This document shows positions 8,640-18,876 of a stretch of DNA of 64,000 nt, one piece after another; the stretch's first letter is position 1, and every line of letters starts with the position of its first letter. The notes under the pieces are model-generated. The model was not told the DNA's origin and ran no database searches. It worked only from the letters and a program-made list of their open reading frames with translations. Position numbers and translations under genes: made by a program. This DNA comes from Thermus oshimai DSM 12092 (GTDB lineage: Bacteria > Deinococcota > Deinococci > Deinococcales > Thermaceae), in assembly GCF_000373145.1 (NCBI RefSeq), contig NZ_KB890602.1:338483-402482 (forward strand). The letters are read 5' to 3'.

Positions 8640-9176
8640 CTAGAGTTCGGGAAGGAGGTTCTTGAGAGCGGTGAAGGGGTGGAAGCCTTCTTCCTCGTGC
8701 CCGCAGTCCACCAGGTTGCGGTCCGCCCCGCACACCGGGCAAAGCCCCTTGCACCCCTCCTGGCACAAGACGGTGTAGGGCATCTCGGTGACGAAGGCCT
8801 CGGTGAGGAAGGGGAGGAGGTCCAGGTCCGGCTTGCCGAAGGCGTAGTACTCGTCCTCCGCTTCCTCGTGGAAGGCCACGGCCTCGAGGCCCTGCTCGTA
8901 GCGGAGCATGTGCTGGAAGTAGGCGTGGATGGGGGTGGGGGTGGGCTTCAGGCAGCGGCGGCACTCCATGAGGGCCACGCCCTTCACCTCTCCCGAAAGC
9001 CAGTACTCGTCCCCGCCCACGGAGGAGACGGAAACCTGCCAGGTGGCCTCCCCTTCCAGGGGAAAGCGCTCTTCGCCCACCAGAAAAGCTTCCCTCACCA
9101 CCCCCGAGGCGCGGACCGTTCCCCCCTCCTTTAGGAGGCGGGCCAGATTGATGCTCATCACCTCGCGGTGCTCCAT
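8640..9176 (-). CDS. DUF177 / YceD family protein, 23S rRNA accumulation factor
   Basis: 178 residues. Family members are linked to 23S rRNA accumulation and ribosome assembly and are almost always next to rpmF, as here. The typical cysteine pattern is present: CRRC near the middle, then VLCQEGCKGLCPVCGADRN toward the C-terminus. The ATG at 9176 is seven bases after a TACACT hexamer, which argues for a leaderless start here; ATG 9158 (MSINLARLL) is the alternative but its GAGGTG directly abuts it. Confidence 0.85.
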   Translation of the reverse strand: MEHREVMSINLARLLKEGGTVRASGVVREAFLVGEERFPLEGEATWQVSVSSVGGDEYWLSGEVKGVALMECRRCLKPTPTPIHAYFQHMLRYEQGLEAVAFHEEAEDEYYAFGKPDLDLLPFLTEAFVTEMPYTVLCQEGCKGLCPVCGADRNLVDCGHEEEGFHPFTALKNLLPEL

Positions 9177-9183
9177 CCTTATA

Positions 9184-9189
9184 AGTGTA
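9184..9189 (-). promoter_or_regulatory. -10 element TACACT for the DUF177 gene, leaderless start
   Basis: Minus-strand TACACT ends seven bases before the ATG at 9176. It faces the divergent arginase promoter 62 bases away. Confidence 0.55.
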
Positions 9190-9251
9190 GCGCGAAGGGC
9201 GCCCTTTTCCTAGGGGCATAAACTTCCCAAGCGATGCAAAGGGGTTTCTGC

Positions 9252-9257
9252 TACCAT
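9252..9257 (+). promoter_or_regulatory. -10 element TACCAT for arginase, leaderless start
   Basis: TACCAT ends seven bases before the ATG at 9265. The hexamer contains the upstream ATG at 9256, so that ATG would not be transcribed. Confidence 0.6.
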
Positions 9258-9264
9258 GGCCCGC

Positions 9265-10134
9265 ATGGACCGGGTGGCCATCTTGGGCGTGCCCATGGAC
9301 CTGGGGGCGGGGCGGCGTGGGGTGGACATGGGGCCTTCCGCCCTGCGCTACGCCAGGCTTCTGGAGGGCCTCGAGGCCTTGGGGTTTTGGGTGGAGGACC
9401 TGGGGGATGTCCGGGTCCCCCTGGCGGAGACCCTGCGCCGCAGGGGGGGCATGGCCTACCTGGAGGAGATCCGCCAGGCGGCCCTGGAGCTCAAAGAGAG
9501 GCTCCGCGCCCTCCCCGAAGGGGTCTTTCCCATCGTCTTAGGGGGCGACCACTCCTTAAGCATGGGCTCCGTCTCCGGGGTGGCCCGGGGGCGGGTGGGG
9601 GTGCTCTGGGTGGACGCCCACGCGGACTTCAACACCCCCGAGACGAGCCCCTCGGGGAACATCCACGGGATGCCCCTGGCGGTCCTCTCGGGCCTTGGGC
9701 ATCCCCGGCTGGTGGAGGCCTTCGCCGCGGTGGACCCTAAGGACATCGTCCTCATCGGGGTGCGGAGCGTGGACCCCGGGGAGGCCCGCCTGCTTAGGGA
9801 GCAGGGGGTGAAGGTCTACACCATGCACGAGGTGGACCGCCTGGGGGTCGCCCGCATCGCCGAGGAGGCCCTGGCCCACCTGGAGGGCCTCTCCCTCCAC
9901 GTCTCCTTAGACGCGGACGTCCTGGACCCCGCCTTAGCCCCCGGGGTGGGCACCCCCGTGCCCGGGGGGCTTTCCTACCGGGAGGCCCACCTCCTCATGG
10001 AGATCCTGGCGGAGTCGGGCCGGGTGAAAAGCCTGGATCTGGTGGAGGTGAACCCCGTTCTGGACGAGCGGAACCGCACCGCGGAGATGATGGTGGGCCT
10101 GGCCCTAAGCCTTCTTGGAAAGCGGATCCTCTAG
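9265..10134 (+). CDS. rocF: Arginase (ureohydrolase family)
   Basis: Mn-dependent hydrolysis of arginine to ornithine and urea. 289 residues. Metal ligands appear in GGDHSLSMGS, WVDAHADFNTP and SLDADVLDP. The SPSGNIHGMPLAVL stretch is typical of true arginases rather than agmatinases, and the C-terminal DLVEVNPVLDERNRTAEMMVGL also fits. Start at 9265 rather than 9256 because the earlier ATG lies in the predicted -10 box. An agmatinase-like role in Thermus polyamine synthesis is less likely but not excluded. Confidence 0.88.
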   Translation: MDRVAILGVPMDLGAGRRGVDMGPSALRYARLLEGLEALGFWVEDLGDVRVPLAETLRRRGGMAYLEEIRQAALELKERLRALPEGVFPIVLGGDHSLSMGSVSGVARGRVGVLWVDAHADFNTPETSPSGNIHGMPLAVLSGLGHPRLVEAFAAVDPKDIVLIGVRSVDPGEARLLREQGVKVYTMHEVDRLGVARIAEEALAHLEGLSLHVSLDADVLDPALAPGVGTPVPGGLSYREAHLLMEILAESGRVKSLDLVEVNPVLDERNRTAEMMVGLALSLLGKRIL

Positions 10135-10172
10135 CCGGTGCAGACCTCACCGGGGGAGCCTCCGGGAAAGGG

Positions 10173-10178
10173 TACCCT
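10173..10178 (+). promoter_or_regulatory. -10 element TACCCT for the DUF2939 gene, leaderless start
   Basis: TACCCT ends seven bases before the ATG at 10186. No Shine-Dalgarno sequence is present. Confidence 0.5.
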
Positions 10179-10185
10179 GGTCCCT

Positions 10186-10668
10186 ATGAAACGGTACCTT
10201 TTTCTCGCGGGGGTGTTGGTCCTTTTGGGGGTGGGGGCTTACTTTGCCGCTCCCTACCTGGCCCTAAGGGGATTGGCCCAGGCGGTGGAGCGGCAGGACC
10301 CCCAGGCCCTGGAGCGCTACGTGGACTTCCCCCGGGTGCGGGAGGCCCTGAAGGCCGATCTCAACGCGGCCCTGGTGAAGGAGATGGGGAAGACCCAAGA
10401 CCCTTTTGCCGGGCTCGGCCTCCTCTTCGCCATGGGGATGGTGAACACCCTCACCGACGCCCTTCTCACCCCCGAGGGCCTGGCGGCCTTGGGTACGGGG
10501 ATGGAGCCAGGGGAGGCCCCTCCGGAGGAGGCCCGGAAGTGGCGGCTTAGGTGGGAGGGCCTGGGGCGGGTCTTCGTCCACCACCCCGAGGACCCCTCCA
10601 CGGGCCTGGTCATGGAGCGGCAGGGCCTCCGCTGGAGGGTGGTGCGGCTTCGCCTTCCCCCGCCCTGA
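10186..10668 (+). CDS. DUF2939-like membrane-anchored protein
   Basis: 160 residues, function unknown. One N-terminal hydrophobic segment (about 5-25) suggests an uncleaved anchor or signal peptide. The next part (RGLAQAVERQDPQALERYVDFPRVREALKADL) resembles DUF2939 proteins, which are found at the cell envelope. An upstream in-frame GTG start would add residues that cover the -10 box, so ATG 10186 is preferred. The last 59 bases overlap the convergent RDD gene. Confidence 0.65.
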   Translation: MKRYLFLAGVLVLLGVGAYFAAPYLALRGLAQAVERQDPQALERYVDFPRVREALKADLNAALVKEMGKTQDPFAGLGLLFAMGMVNTLTDALLTPEGLAALGTGMEPGEAPPEEARKWRLRWEGLGRVFVHHPEDPSTGLVMERQGLRWRVVRLRLPPP

Positions 10669-11050
10669 CCACCAGGGTGTCCGCGATGAGGTCGTGCCAG
10701 GCCTGGCGCTTTGGGTGGAAGAAGGCCCAGAGGTAGCCGAGGCCTAGGGGCAGGGTGGAGAGGGTCTTGCCCACCACCTCCCTTAAGAAGGCGGTGAGGA
10801 GGTCCATGGGCCTGCCGTCTTCCCGCACCACCTTAAGCCCCAGGAGCATCTTCCCCGGGGTGGCCTCGAGGTAGGCGGTGAAGAGGGTGAAGTAGGCCCA
10901 GCTGGGGATCCAGTTGAAGAGGAGGTCCTGGAGGAGGGTGGCGTTCAGGGGGTCGGCCCCGGCCAGCCGGGCTAAGAGGAAGGAGAGGGGGATGAGGAGG
11001 AAGCTGTCCACCACCGAGGCCACCAGGCGGCGCCAGGGGCTGGCTACCAT
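10610..11050 (-). CDS. RDD family membrane protein
   Basis: 146 residues with three predicted membrane segments. The family pattern is present: PWRRLVASVVDSFLL at the N-terminus (Arg and Asp of the name) and PGKMLLGLKVVREDG plus QAWHDLIADTLVV. RDD proteins are poorly understood; some relate to Na+/Li+ tolerance. The start codon overlaps the sppA stop by seven bases, so it is co-translated with sppA. The C-terminal tail (GEGEAAPPSSGGPAAP) is low complexity and antisense to the DUF2939 gene. Confidence 0.82.
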   Translation of the reverse strand: MVASPWRRLVASVVDSFLLIPLSFLLARLAGADPLNATLLQDLLFNWIPSWAYFTLFTAYLEATPGKMLLGLKVVREDGRPMDLLTAFLREVVGKTLSTLPLGLGYLWAFFHPKRQAWHDLIADTLVVRAGEGEAAPPSSGGPAAP

Positions 11051-11976
11051 AGCCCACCCCCTAGGTAGCGGTACTCCAGGCGGAGGCCTGGGCCCCGGAG
11101 GGCCTCCAGCAGGGCCTCCACCTCGCCCTTAGCCTGTAGGCCGAACACCTCCTCCCCCAAAAGCCCTTCCAACAGGCCCCGGGGCTTCTCGTAGCGCACC
11201 AGGCGGAAGCCCTCCAGCCCGGCCAGCTCCGCCGCCCTCCTGGCCGCGTCCTCCAGGTACCCCTCCCGGTCCGCCAGGCCCAGGGCCACCGCCTGCTTCC
11301 CGGTGTAGATCCGCCCGTCCGCCAGGCGCCGGACCTCCCCTAGGGGTAGCCCCCGCCCCTCGGCCACCCGGCTTAGGAAGAGCTCGTAGGCCTCCTTTAG
11401 GAAGCCCTGGAGCACCGCCCTTTCCTCGGGGCTGAGGGGCTTCAGCCCCGAGGCCATGTCCTTTAGGGCCCCTTCCTTCAGCACCTCCACCCGCACCCCC
11501 AGCTTCTCTAGAAGCCCCCCGACCTCGGGCATCACCGAGATGACCCCGATGGAGCCGGTGACCGCGGTGGGCGGGGTGAAGATCTCCCGGGCGGCCAGGG
11601 CGGCGTAGTAGCCCCCGCTGGCGGCCACGCTCCCGAAGGCGGCCACCAGGGGCTTTTCCGAGGAAAGGGCCTTGAGTGCCCGGTAGAGGGCCTCCGTTTC
11701 CGTCACCCCGCCCCCCGGGCTTTCCACGAAGAGCACCGCGGCCCGCACGCTCCCGTCCTCCCGGGCCTGGCGGATCTGGGCGAGGAGGTCTTCCAGGGCT
11801 TTCCCCGTGGGGATGCTTCCCTTAAGTTCCAGGAGGACCACCTTTTCCCCTGCCCCAAAGACCGTGGCCTCCCGCCAGGGGCCCTTCTCCCTTCCCGGAA
11901 GGGCCCGCCCCAGGAGCGCCAGGCCCACCAGGACCAGGAGGAAAAGGAGGAGGGCCAGCCACCGCTTGCGGTTCAT
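11044..11976 (-). CDS. sppA: Signal peptide peptidase SppA, short S49 form
   Basis: 310-residue membrane-anchored peptidase that degrades cleaved signal peptides. An N-terminal membrane segment (about 6-23) is followed by one S49 domain, as in archaeal and Bacillus SppA rather than the doubled E. coli form. Catalytic Ser120 lies in [12 protein letters not shown] and the general-base Lys172 in [11 protein letters not shown] 11976 follows a TAAACT hexamer by six bases; a CTCC-rich rather than GGAGG spacer rules out a Shine-Dalgarno sequence. Confidence 0.92.
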   Translation of the reverse strand: MNRKRWLALLLFLLVLVGLALLGRALPGREKGPWREATVFGAGEKVVLLELKGSIPTGKALEDLLAQIRQAREDGSVRAAVLFVESPGGGVTETEALYRALKALSSEKPLVAAFGSVAASGGYYAALAAREIFTPPTAVTGSIGVISVMPEVGGLLEKLGVRVEVLKEGALKDMASGLKPLSPEERAVLQGFLKEAYELFLSRVAEGRGLPLGEVRRLADGRIYTGKQAVALGLADREGYLEDAARRAAELAGLEGFRLVRYEKPRGLLEGLLGEEVFGLQAKGEVEALLEALRGPGLRLEYRYLGGGLW

Positions 11977-11982
11977 GGGAGG

Positions 11983-11988
11983 AGTTTA
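11983..11988 (-). promoter_or_regulatory. -10 element TAAACT for sppA, leaderless start
   Basis: Minus-strand TAAACT followed by CTCCTCCC-type bases and the ATG after 6 bases. Divergent from the rlmO promoter. Confidence 0.55.
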
Positions 11989-12012
11989 CCATGGCTCCAA
12001 AGTGGTCTGGCG

Positions 12013-12018
12013 TATGGT
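12013..12018 (+). promoter_or_regulatory. -10 element TATGGT for rlmO, leaderless start
   Basis: TATGGT ends six bases before the GTG at 12025. Only about 25 bases separate it from the opposed sppA element, so the two promoters are back to back. Confidence 0.55.
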
Positions 12019-12024
12019 GAAGGG

Positions 12025-13170
12025 GTGCTGAGGGTTCTCGCCAAGCCGGGCAAAGGGCGCAAGGTGCAGAACTTCTACCCCCACCTCTACCGGGACGAGA
12101 TCGCCGAGGCCCCGGAAGGGGCGGGGGTGGCGGAGGCCTACGGGGCGGAAGGGGAGTTTTTGGCCGTGGGCTACTACGACCCCCAAAGCCGCATCCCCTT
12201 CCGGGCCTTCCGCTTTGACCGGGGGCCCTTGAACCGGGCCTTCTTCCTGGCCCGCTTTGAGAGGGCCCTGGCGCGGCGGGCGGGGCTGGGTTCCGCTTAC
12301 CGCCTGGTCCACGGGGAGGCGGACGGGCTTCCCGGCCTCGTGGTGGACCGGTTTGGGGAGATCTTGGTCCTCCAGGTGCGGGCCCGGGCCATGGAGGCCC
12401 TAAGGGAGGTCTGGTTCCCGGCCCTCCTCGAGGCCGTCCGCCCCAAGGGGGTCTACGAGCGGAGCGACCTCGAGGCCCGCCGCCAGGAGGGCCTCCCGGA
12501 CCGCACCGGCCCCCTCTTCGGGGAGGTGCCGGAGGTCTTGGAGGTGGAGGAGGACGGCCTCCTTTTCCCCATCCCCCTGGCCTTGGCCCAGAAGACGGGG
12601 TTTTATCTGGACCAGCGGGAAAACCGGAGGCTTTTGGAGGCCATGGTACGCCCCGGGGAGCGGGTTTTGGACGTGTACAGCTACGTGGGGGCCTTTGCCC
12701 TAAGGGCCGCCCGGAAGGGGGCCTACGCCCTGGCGGTGGACAAGGATCTGGAGGCCCTGGCCGTCCTGGACCGGGCCGCCCTAAGGATGGGCCTCAGGGT
12801 GGACATCCGCCACGGGGAGGCCCTGGAGGTGCTGAGGGGCCTGGAGGGGCCCTTCCACCACGTCCTCCTGGACCCCCCCACCCTGGTGAAGCGGCCCGAG
12901 GAGCTTCCCGCCATGAAGCGGCACCTGGTGGACCTGGTGCGCCTGGCCCTAAGGCTCCTCGCCCCCGAGGGGTACCTTTGGCTTTCCGCCTGCAGCTACT
13001 ACCTGAGGCTGGAGGACCTCCTGGAGGTGGCCCGCCGGGCGGCAGGGGACGAAAGGCGGCGCCTCCGGGTCCACCGGGTCACCTACCAGCCCCAGGACCA
13101 CCCCTGGAGCCTCCACATCCCGGAAAGCCTTTACCTGAAGACCCTCATCCTCCAGGACGACCCCCTTTAA
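12025..13170 (+). CDS. rlmO: 23S rRNA m5C methyltransferase RlmO (RlmI-like)
   Basis: SAM-dependent RNA methyltransferase with an N-terminal PUA-like domain (about 1-75) and a C-terminal Rossmann domain with [19 protein letters not shown]. The [15 protein letters not shown] motif and the late SACSYY cysteine are typical of the RlmI/RlmO group. The sequence closely resembles the T. thermophilus enzyme that makes m5C1942 in 23S rRNA. 381 residues, GTG start placed six bases after TATGGT. A hairpin terminator follows directly. Confidence 0.88.
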   Translation: MLRVLAKPGKGRKVQNFYPHLYRDEIAEAPEGAGVAEAYGAEGEFLAVGYYDPQSRIPFRAFRFDRGPLNRAFFLARFERALARRAGLGSAYRLVHGEADGLPGLVVDRFGEILVLQVRARAMEALREVWFPALLEAVRPKGVYERSDLEARRQEGLPDRTGPLFGEVPEVLEVEEDGLLFPIPLALAQKTGFYLDQRENRRLLEAMVRPGERVLDVYSYVGAFALRAARKGAYALAVDKDLEALAVLDRAALRMGLRVDIRHGEALEVLRGLEGPFHHVLLDPPTLVKRPEELPAMKRHLVDLVRLALRLLAPEGYLWLSACSYYLRLEDLLEVARRAAGDERRRLRVHRVTYQPQDHPWSLHIPESLYLKTLILQDDPL

Positions 13171-13172
13171 GG

Positions 13173-13198
13173 CGCCCATCCCAAAGGAGGGGTGGGCG
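13173..13198 (+). terminator. Bidirectional terminator between rlmO and ftsH
   Basis: CGCCCATCCC (13173-13182) pairs with GGGGTGGGCG (13189-13198) with one G-T pair and is followed by TTT. It lies between two convergent genes. Confidence 0.65.
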
Positions 13199-13199
13199 T

Positions 13200-15080
13200 T
13201 TAGGCCCCGCCTAGGGCTCCCCCCGGCTTCACCTTGGGGACCACCCGGGGGGCCTCCCGCTCCTCCTTGGCCTCCTGTGGCGCGGGCTCCTCCAGGGGCA
13301 GGCCCTCCACCACCCTCTGGAACTCCTCCGCGGTGAGGGTTTCCCGCTCCAAAAGGGTTTCCGCCACCCGTTCCAGGACCTCCCGCTTCTCTTCCAAAAG
13401 GGCCTTCACCCGGGCGTACTGCTCCTCTATGAGGCGGCGCACCGCCTCGTCAATGCGCCTTGCGGTTTCCTCGGAGTACTGGCGCACGTCGTACCCGCCC
13501 AGGTAGGTGTCCTCCCTTAGGGCGTAGGCCACGGGCCCGAACTCGGGGTGCATGCCCCACTCGGTGATCATCCGGCGGGCCAGCTCCGTGGCTTGGCGGA
13601 AGTCGTTCTCCGCCCCCGTGGTGATGTCCTCAAAGATGAGCTCCTCCGCCGCCCGCCCCGCCAGGGCCACGGCGATCTGGTCTAAAAGGCGCTTTTTCGT
13701 CCAGTGGAGCATGTCCTCCCGCCTGGGCATCATGAAGCCCAGGGCGCGGCCTCGAGGCACGATGGTCACCTTGTGCACCCCGTCCGCGTGCTCCAGGAAG
13801 TGGGCGGCCAGGGCGTGCCCCGCCTCGTGGTAGGCGGTGATGCGGCGGTCTCTTGGGGTAAGGACCAGGCTCTTCTTGGCCGGGCCCATCATCACCCGGT
13901 CCGCGGCCTCCTCCAGGTCCTTCATGGTGATCTTCTTCCGCCCCTCCCGGGCGGCCAGGAGGGCGGCTTCGTTGAGGAGGTTTTCCAGGTCGGCCCCCAC
14001 GAAGCCCGGGGTGCGTTTGGCGAGAAGGGCCAGGTCCACGTCCTCCGCCAGGGGCTTGCCCCGGGCGTGGATCCTCAAGATCTGCTCCCTTCCCCGCACG
14101 TCGGGGGCGTCTATGGCCACCTGCCGGTCAAACCGGCCCGGGCGGAGGAGGGCGGGGTCCAGGACGTCGGGGCGGTTGGTGGCGGCCATGACGATGATGG
14201 TGGAGTCCTTCTCAAACCCGTCCATCTCCACCAGGAGCTGGTTGAGGGTCTGCTCCCGCTCGTCGTTCCCGCCCCCCACGCCGCTTCCCCGCCTGCGGCC
14301 CACCGCGTCGATCTCGTCTATGAACACGATGCAGGGGGCGTGGCGCTTGGCGGTCTCAAAGAGGTCCCGCACCCGGGCCGCCCCCACCCCCACGAACATC
14401 TCCACGAAGTCCGAACCCGAGGCGGTGATAAAGGGAACCTTGGCCTCCCCGGCCACCGCGCGGGCGATGTGGGTCTTGCCCACCCCAGGAGGGCCCACCA
14501 GGAGGACCCCCTTGGGGATGCGGGCCCCCATCTCGTGGAAGCGCCCGGGGTTTTTCAGGAACTCCACGATCTCTTTGAGCTCCTCCTTGGCCTCCTCGGC
14601 CCCCGCCACGTCCTTAAAGGTCACCTTGGGGGCCTCGGTGAGAACCTTGGCCCGGCTTTTGGTGAAGCTGAAGGCCCCGTCGGAAGGCCCGGTGCGGGCG
14701 GTGCGGGAGAAGTAGAAGAGGGCCCCCAGGAGAAGGCCCACCAGAAGGAGAGGCCAGAGGAAGCCCAAAGGGCTCTGCCCCGCGGGGGGTTCCACCCGCA
14801 CCGCCACCCCGAGCCGCCCCCAGTCCTCCAGGAGGCGGGTGTCCGGGGGGGTGGGGGCGTAGGTGGTGAAGGTGGAGCCGTCGGTGAGGGTGCCCTGGAT
14901 GCGGGTTTCCCCCGAGCGCACCGCCACCTCCTTGACCCGGCCCGCCTTGAGGTCCTCGAGGAAGGTCGTGTAGTTCACCGTGCCCGTGCTTCCCCCCACC
15001 GTGCCCGCCAGGCTGATGGCCCAGGCCAGGAGGAGAAGCCCCAGGATGAGCACCAGGAAGTTTAAGGGTACGCGGGACAT
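13200..15080 (-). CDS. ftsH: ATP-dependent zinc metalloprotease FtsH
   Basis: Membrane-bound AAA+ protease that degrades misfolded membrane proteins and short-lived regulators. 626 residues: two N-terminal membrane segments (about 6-25 and 105-125) flanking a small extracytoplasmic domain, the AAA+ module with Walker [14 protein letters not shown] and Walker [14 protein letters not shown] plus the SRH region, and the protease domain with zinc motif [11 protein letters not shown]. Divergent from dnaK, so two proteostasis genes share one intergenic region. Confidence 0.97.
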   Translation of the reverse strand: MSRVPLNFLVLILGLLLLAWAISLAGTVGGSTGTVNYTTFLEDLKAGRVKEVAVRSGETRIQGTLTDGSTFTTYAPTPPDTRLLEDWGRLGVAVRVEPPAGQSPLGFLWPLLLVGLLLGALFYFSRTARTGPSDGAFSFTKSRAKVLTEAPKVTFKDVAGAEEAKEELKEIVEFLKNPGRFHEMGARIPKGVLLVGPPGVGKTHIARAVAGEAKVPFITASGSDFVEMFVGVGAARVRDLFETAKRHAPCIVFIDEIDAVGRRRGSGVGGGNDEREQTLNQLLVEMDGFEKDSTIIVMAATNRPDVLDPALLRPGRFDRQVAIDAPDVRGREQILRIHARGKPLAEDVDLALLAKRTPGFVGADLENLLNEAALLAAREGRKKITMKDLEEAADRVMMGPAKKSLVLTPRDRRITAYHEAGHALAAHFLEHADGVHKVTIVPRGRALGFMMPRREDMLHWTKKRLLDQIAVALAGRAAEELIFEDITTGAENDFRQATELARRMITEWGMHPEFGPVAYALREDTYLGGYDVRQYSEETARRIDEAVRRLIEEQYARVKALLEEKREVLERVAETLLERETLTAEEFQRVVEGLPLEEPAPQEAKEEREAPRVVPKVKPGGALGGA

Positions 15081-15088
15081 CCCACCTC

Positions 15089-15094
15089 AGGGTA
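15089..15094 (-). promoter_or_regulatory. -10 element TACCCT for ftsH
   Basis: Minus-strand TACCCT is eight bases from the ftsH ATG. A GAGGTGG also lies just before the ATG but is too close to act as a normal Shine-Dalgarno sequence. Alternative promoters further upstream cannot be excluded. Confidence 0.4.
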
Positions 15095-15144
15095 CACCCT
15101 GGCCCCGGGCCTGGGGTAGCGGGCCGCACAATGATAAAGATACG

Positions 15145-15184
15145 CTCAACTCTCTTGACAAATGATTGGATGGAAGCTTACACT
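15145..15184 (+). promoter_or_regulatory. Heat-shock promoter of dnaK
   Basis: TTGACA (15155-15160), an 18-base spacer and TACACT (15179-15184). CTCA at 15145-15148 followed after five bases by CTTGACAA is repeated exactly at the clpB promoter. A TCAA-N5-TTGA inverted repeat overlaps the -35 box. No CIRCE element (TTAGCACTC-N9-GAGTGCTAA) was found. Confidence 0.75.
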
Positions 15185-15201
15185 GGGCTCTGAGGTGAAG
15201 T

Positions 15202-17046
<1,845 letters not shown>

Positions 17047-17052
17047 GCCTGC

Positions 17053-17092
17053 CCCTTCCCCCGCCGCGGGGTCCCTCGCGGCGGGGGAAGGG
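17053..17092 (+). terminator. Strong hairpin between dnaK and grpE (attenuator or RNA stabiliser)
   Basis: Perfect 16-bp GC-rich stem (17053-17068 with 17077-17092), 8-base loop, no T-run, located in the 61-base gap. It may act as a partial terminator or protect the dnaK message 3' end, giving more DnaK than GrpE. Confidence 0.6.
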
Positions 17093-17107
17093 CCCAAGGA
17101 GGAAGGC

Positions 17108-17647
17108 ATGGAACGGGAAAACCACCTGGAGGAAACCCTGCAGGAAGACCTGAAGGAGGTGGCGGAGGAGACCCTTCGCCTGGAGGAGCGCCTGGCCCAG
17201 ACGGAGGCCGAACTCCAGGCCCTAAAGGACCGGTACCTCCGCCTCCTGGCCGACTTTGACAACTACCGCAAGCGCATGGCCGAGGAGCTCAAGGCGCGGG
17301 AGGAGGAGGGGGTTTTGAAAGCCCTAAGGGCCCTCCTTCCCGTGCTGGACGATCTGGAAAGGGCCTTGGAGTTCGCCGAGGCCAAGCCCGAGACCATCCT
17401 CCAGGGGGTGAGGGCGGTGCGGGAGGGCTTTTACCGCATCCTCTCCACCCTAGGGGTGGAGGAGGTGCCCGGGGAAGGGGAGGCCTTTGACCCCCGGCAC
17501 CACGAGGCCATCGGCCTCCTCCCGGGGGAGGCGGGCAAGGTGGCCAAGGTCTTCCAGCGGGGCTTCCGCCTGGGGGCGCACCTGGTCCGCCCGGCCCGGG
17601 TGGCCGTGGGCCAGGAGAAAAGCCCCGAGGAGGAGGGCGTGGAGTAG
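17108..17647 (+). CDS. grpE: Nucleotide exchange factor GrpE
   Basis: Releases ADP from DnaK and acts as a thermosensor in the cycle. 179 residues: a long N-terminal coiled coil (about 5-70, Glu/Leu/Arg heptads including RYLRLLADFDNYRKRM) and the C-terminal beta domain ending in PARVAVGQ. An AGGAGGAAGG Shine-Dalgarno sequence precedes the ATG. dnaJ follows after three bases. Confidence 0.96.
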   Translation: MERENHLEETLQEDLKEVAEETLRLEERLAQTEAELQALKDRYLRLLADFDNYRKRMAEELKAREEEGVLKALRALLPVLDDLERALEFAEAKPETILQGVRAVREGFYRILSTLGVEEVPGEGEAFDPRHHEAIGLLPGEAGKVAKVFQRGFRLGAHLVRPARVAVGQEKSPEEEGVE

Positions 17648-17650
17648 GCC

Positions 17651-18490
17651 ATGAAGGATTACTACGCCATCCTGGGCGTGCCTAAAAACGCCACCCAAGA
17701 GGAGATCAAGCGGGCCTACAAGCGCCTGGCCCGCCAGTACCACCCCGACGTGAACAAGAGCCCGGAGGCGGAGGAAAGGTTCAAGGAGATCAACGAGGCC
17801 TACGCCGTCCTCTCCGACCCCGAGAAGCGGAGGATCTACGACACCTACGGCACCACCCAGGCCCCGCCCCCTCCGCCCCCTGGGGGGTACGACTTCTCGG
17901 GCTTTGAGGTGGAGGATTTCTCCGACTTCTTCCAGGAGCTCTTCGGGGGCGGGCTCTTCGGGGGGTTTGGCCGGAGGCGGGGCCCTAGGCGGGGCCGGGA
18001 CCTACGGGCCGAGCTCCCCCTCACCCTGGAGGAGGCCTTCCGGGGCGGGGAAAGGGTCTTGGAGGTGGGGGGGCGGCGGGTCGCGGTCTCCATCCCGCCC
18101 GGGGTGGGGGAGGGGGCTACCCTCCGCCTTTCGGGGATGGGAGGCCCTGGGGAGCCGCCGGGGGACCTCCTCCTCACGGTGCGCCTCCTGCCCCACCCCC
18201 GCTTCCGCCTCGAGGGCCAGGACCTCTACGCCACCTTGGACGTCCCCGCGCCCATCGCCGTGGTGGGGGGCAAGGTGCGGGCTGAAACCCTGGAGGGGCC
18301 GGTGGAGGTCACCATCCCCCCCAGGACCCAGGCCGGGCGGAAGCTCCGCCTAAAGGGGAAGGGCTGGCCGGGGCCCGGGGGGCGGGGCGACCTCTACCTG
18401 GAGGTGCGCATCACCATCCCCGAGCGCCTCACCCCCGAGGAGGAGGCCCTTTGGAAGAAGCTTGCGGAGGTGTACCATGCTCGCGCGTAG
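17651..18490 (+). CDS. dnaJ: DnaJ co-chaperone without zinc finger
   Basis: Stimulates DnaK ATPase and delivers substrate. 279 residues: J domain (1-68) with HPD at 31-33, a short Pro/Gly/Phe-rich linker ([15 protein letters not shown]...[15 protein letters not shown]), then two beta-sandwich C-terminal domains. There is no CxxCxGxG repeat, so this is a type B/CbpA-like DnaJ, as known for Thermus DnaJ. Its last 14 bases overlap dafA. Confidence 0.95.
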   Translation: MKDYYAILGVPKNATQEEIKRAYKRLARQYHPDVNKSPEAEERFKEINEAYAVLSDPEKRRIYDTYGTTQAPPPPPPGGYDFSGFEVEDFSDFFQELFGGGLFGGFGRRRGPRRGRDLRAELPLTLEEAFRGGERVLEVGGRRVAVSIPPGVGEGATLRLSGMGGPGEPPGDLLLTVRLLPHPRFRLEGQDLYATLDVPAPIAVVGGKVRAETLEGPVEVTIPPRTQAGRKLRLKGKGWPGPGGRGDLYLEVRITIPERLTPEEEALWKKLAEVYHARA

Positions 18491-18713
18491 CGCTTTCCTC
18501 TCCCTGGAGGCCCTGGAGGCCTACGGCCTCTCCTTGGGGGCGGTGCGGGCCTACGTGGAGATCGGCTTCGTGGAGCCCGTGGAGGTGGAGGGGCGGTGGT
18601 ACTTCCGGGAGGCCGATCTCCTGCGCATGGCCAAGGCGGAGCGCATCCGCCGCGATCTAGGGGCCAACCTCATCGGGGCGGCCTTGGTGGTGGAGATCCT
18701 GGAGCGTTCCTAG
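18477..18713 (+). CDS. dafA: DnaK-DnaJ assembly factor DafA (CbpM-like)
   Basis: 78 residues, matching T. thermophilus DafA, which holds three DnaK and three DnaJ molecules in one complex. ATG at 18477 follows GGAGG by six bases and lies inside the dnaJ end; an earlier in-frame start would lack a ribosome site. The sequence ([17 protein letters not shown]...[35 protein letters not shown]) looks like the MerR_2/CbpM family, whose members inhibit the DnaJ paralogue CbpA. This suggests DafA and CbpM are homologous; that link is my inference from pattern, not a search. Confidence 0.9.
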   Translation: MLARSAFLSLEALEAYGLSLGAVRAYVEIGFVEPVEVEGRWYFREADLLRMAKAERIRRDLGANLIGAALVVEILERS

Positions 18714-18816
18714 GGACATTCCTCCCAGCCTTTTTCCCTTAAAATCCCTCTTGAGACCTCCCCTTTCCTTCTCGCGTTGCCCCCCTGGTTGCTCCCCACC
18801 TTCTCTAGCGGCTTTC

Positions 18817-18855
18817 CTCATAAAACTTGACAATATGTTTGTTAGGTGATATGCT
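18817..18855 (+). promoter_or_regulatory. Heat-shock promoter of clpB
   Basis: TTGACA (18827-18832), exact 17-base spacer, TATGCT (18850-18855). CTCA at 18817-18820 followed after five bases by CTTGACAA matches the dnaK promoter. An inverted repeat GTTAG-N8-CTAAC (18841-18858) covers the -10 box. The 18714-18876 gap is locally AT-richer than its surroundings. Confidence 0.8.
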
Positions 18856-18876
18856 AACATCAGCAGGAGGTAAGGG

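Noticed and set aside
13704-15065. A 453-codon plus-strand open frame antisense to ftsH
   Set aside because: Shadow frame: no family motif, His/Gly/Val-rich, and fully inside the well supported ftsH gene.
15121-15201. CIRCE/HrcA operator upstream of dnaK
   Set aside because: TTAGCACTC-N9-GAGTGCTAA is not present. Only a short TCAA-N5-TTGA repeat and the CTCA-N5-CTTGACAA block were found.
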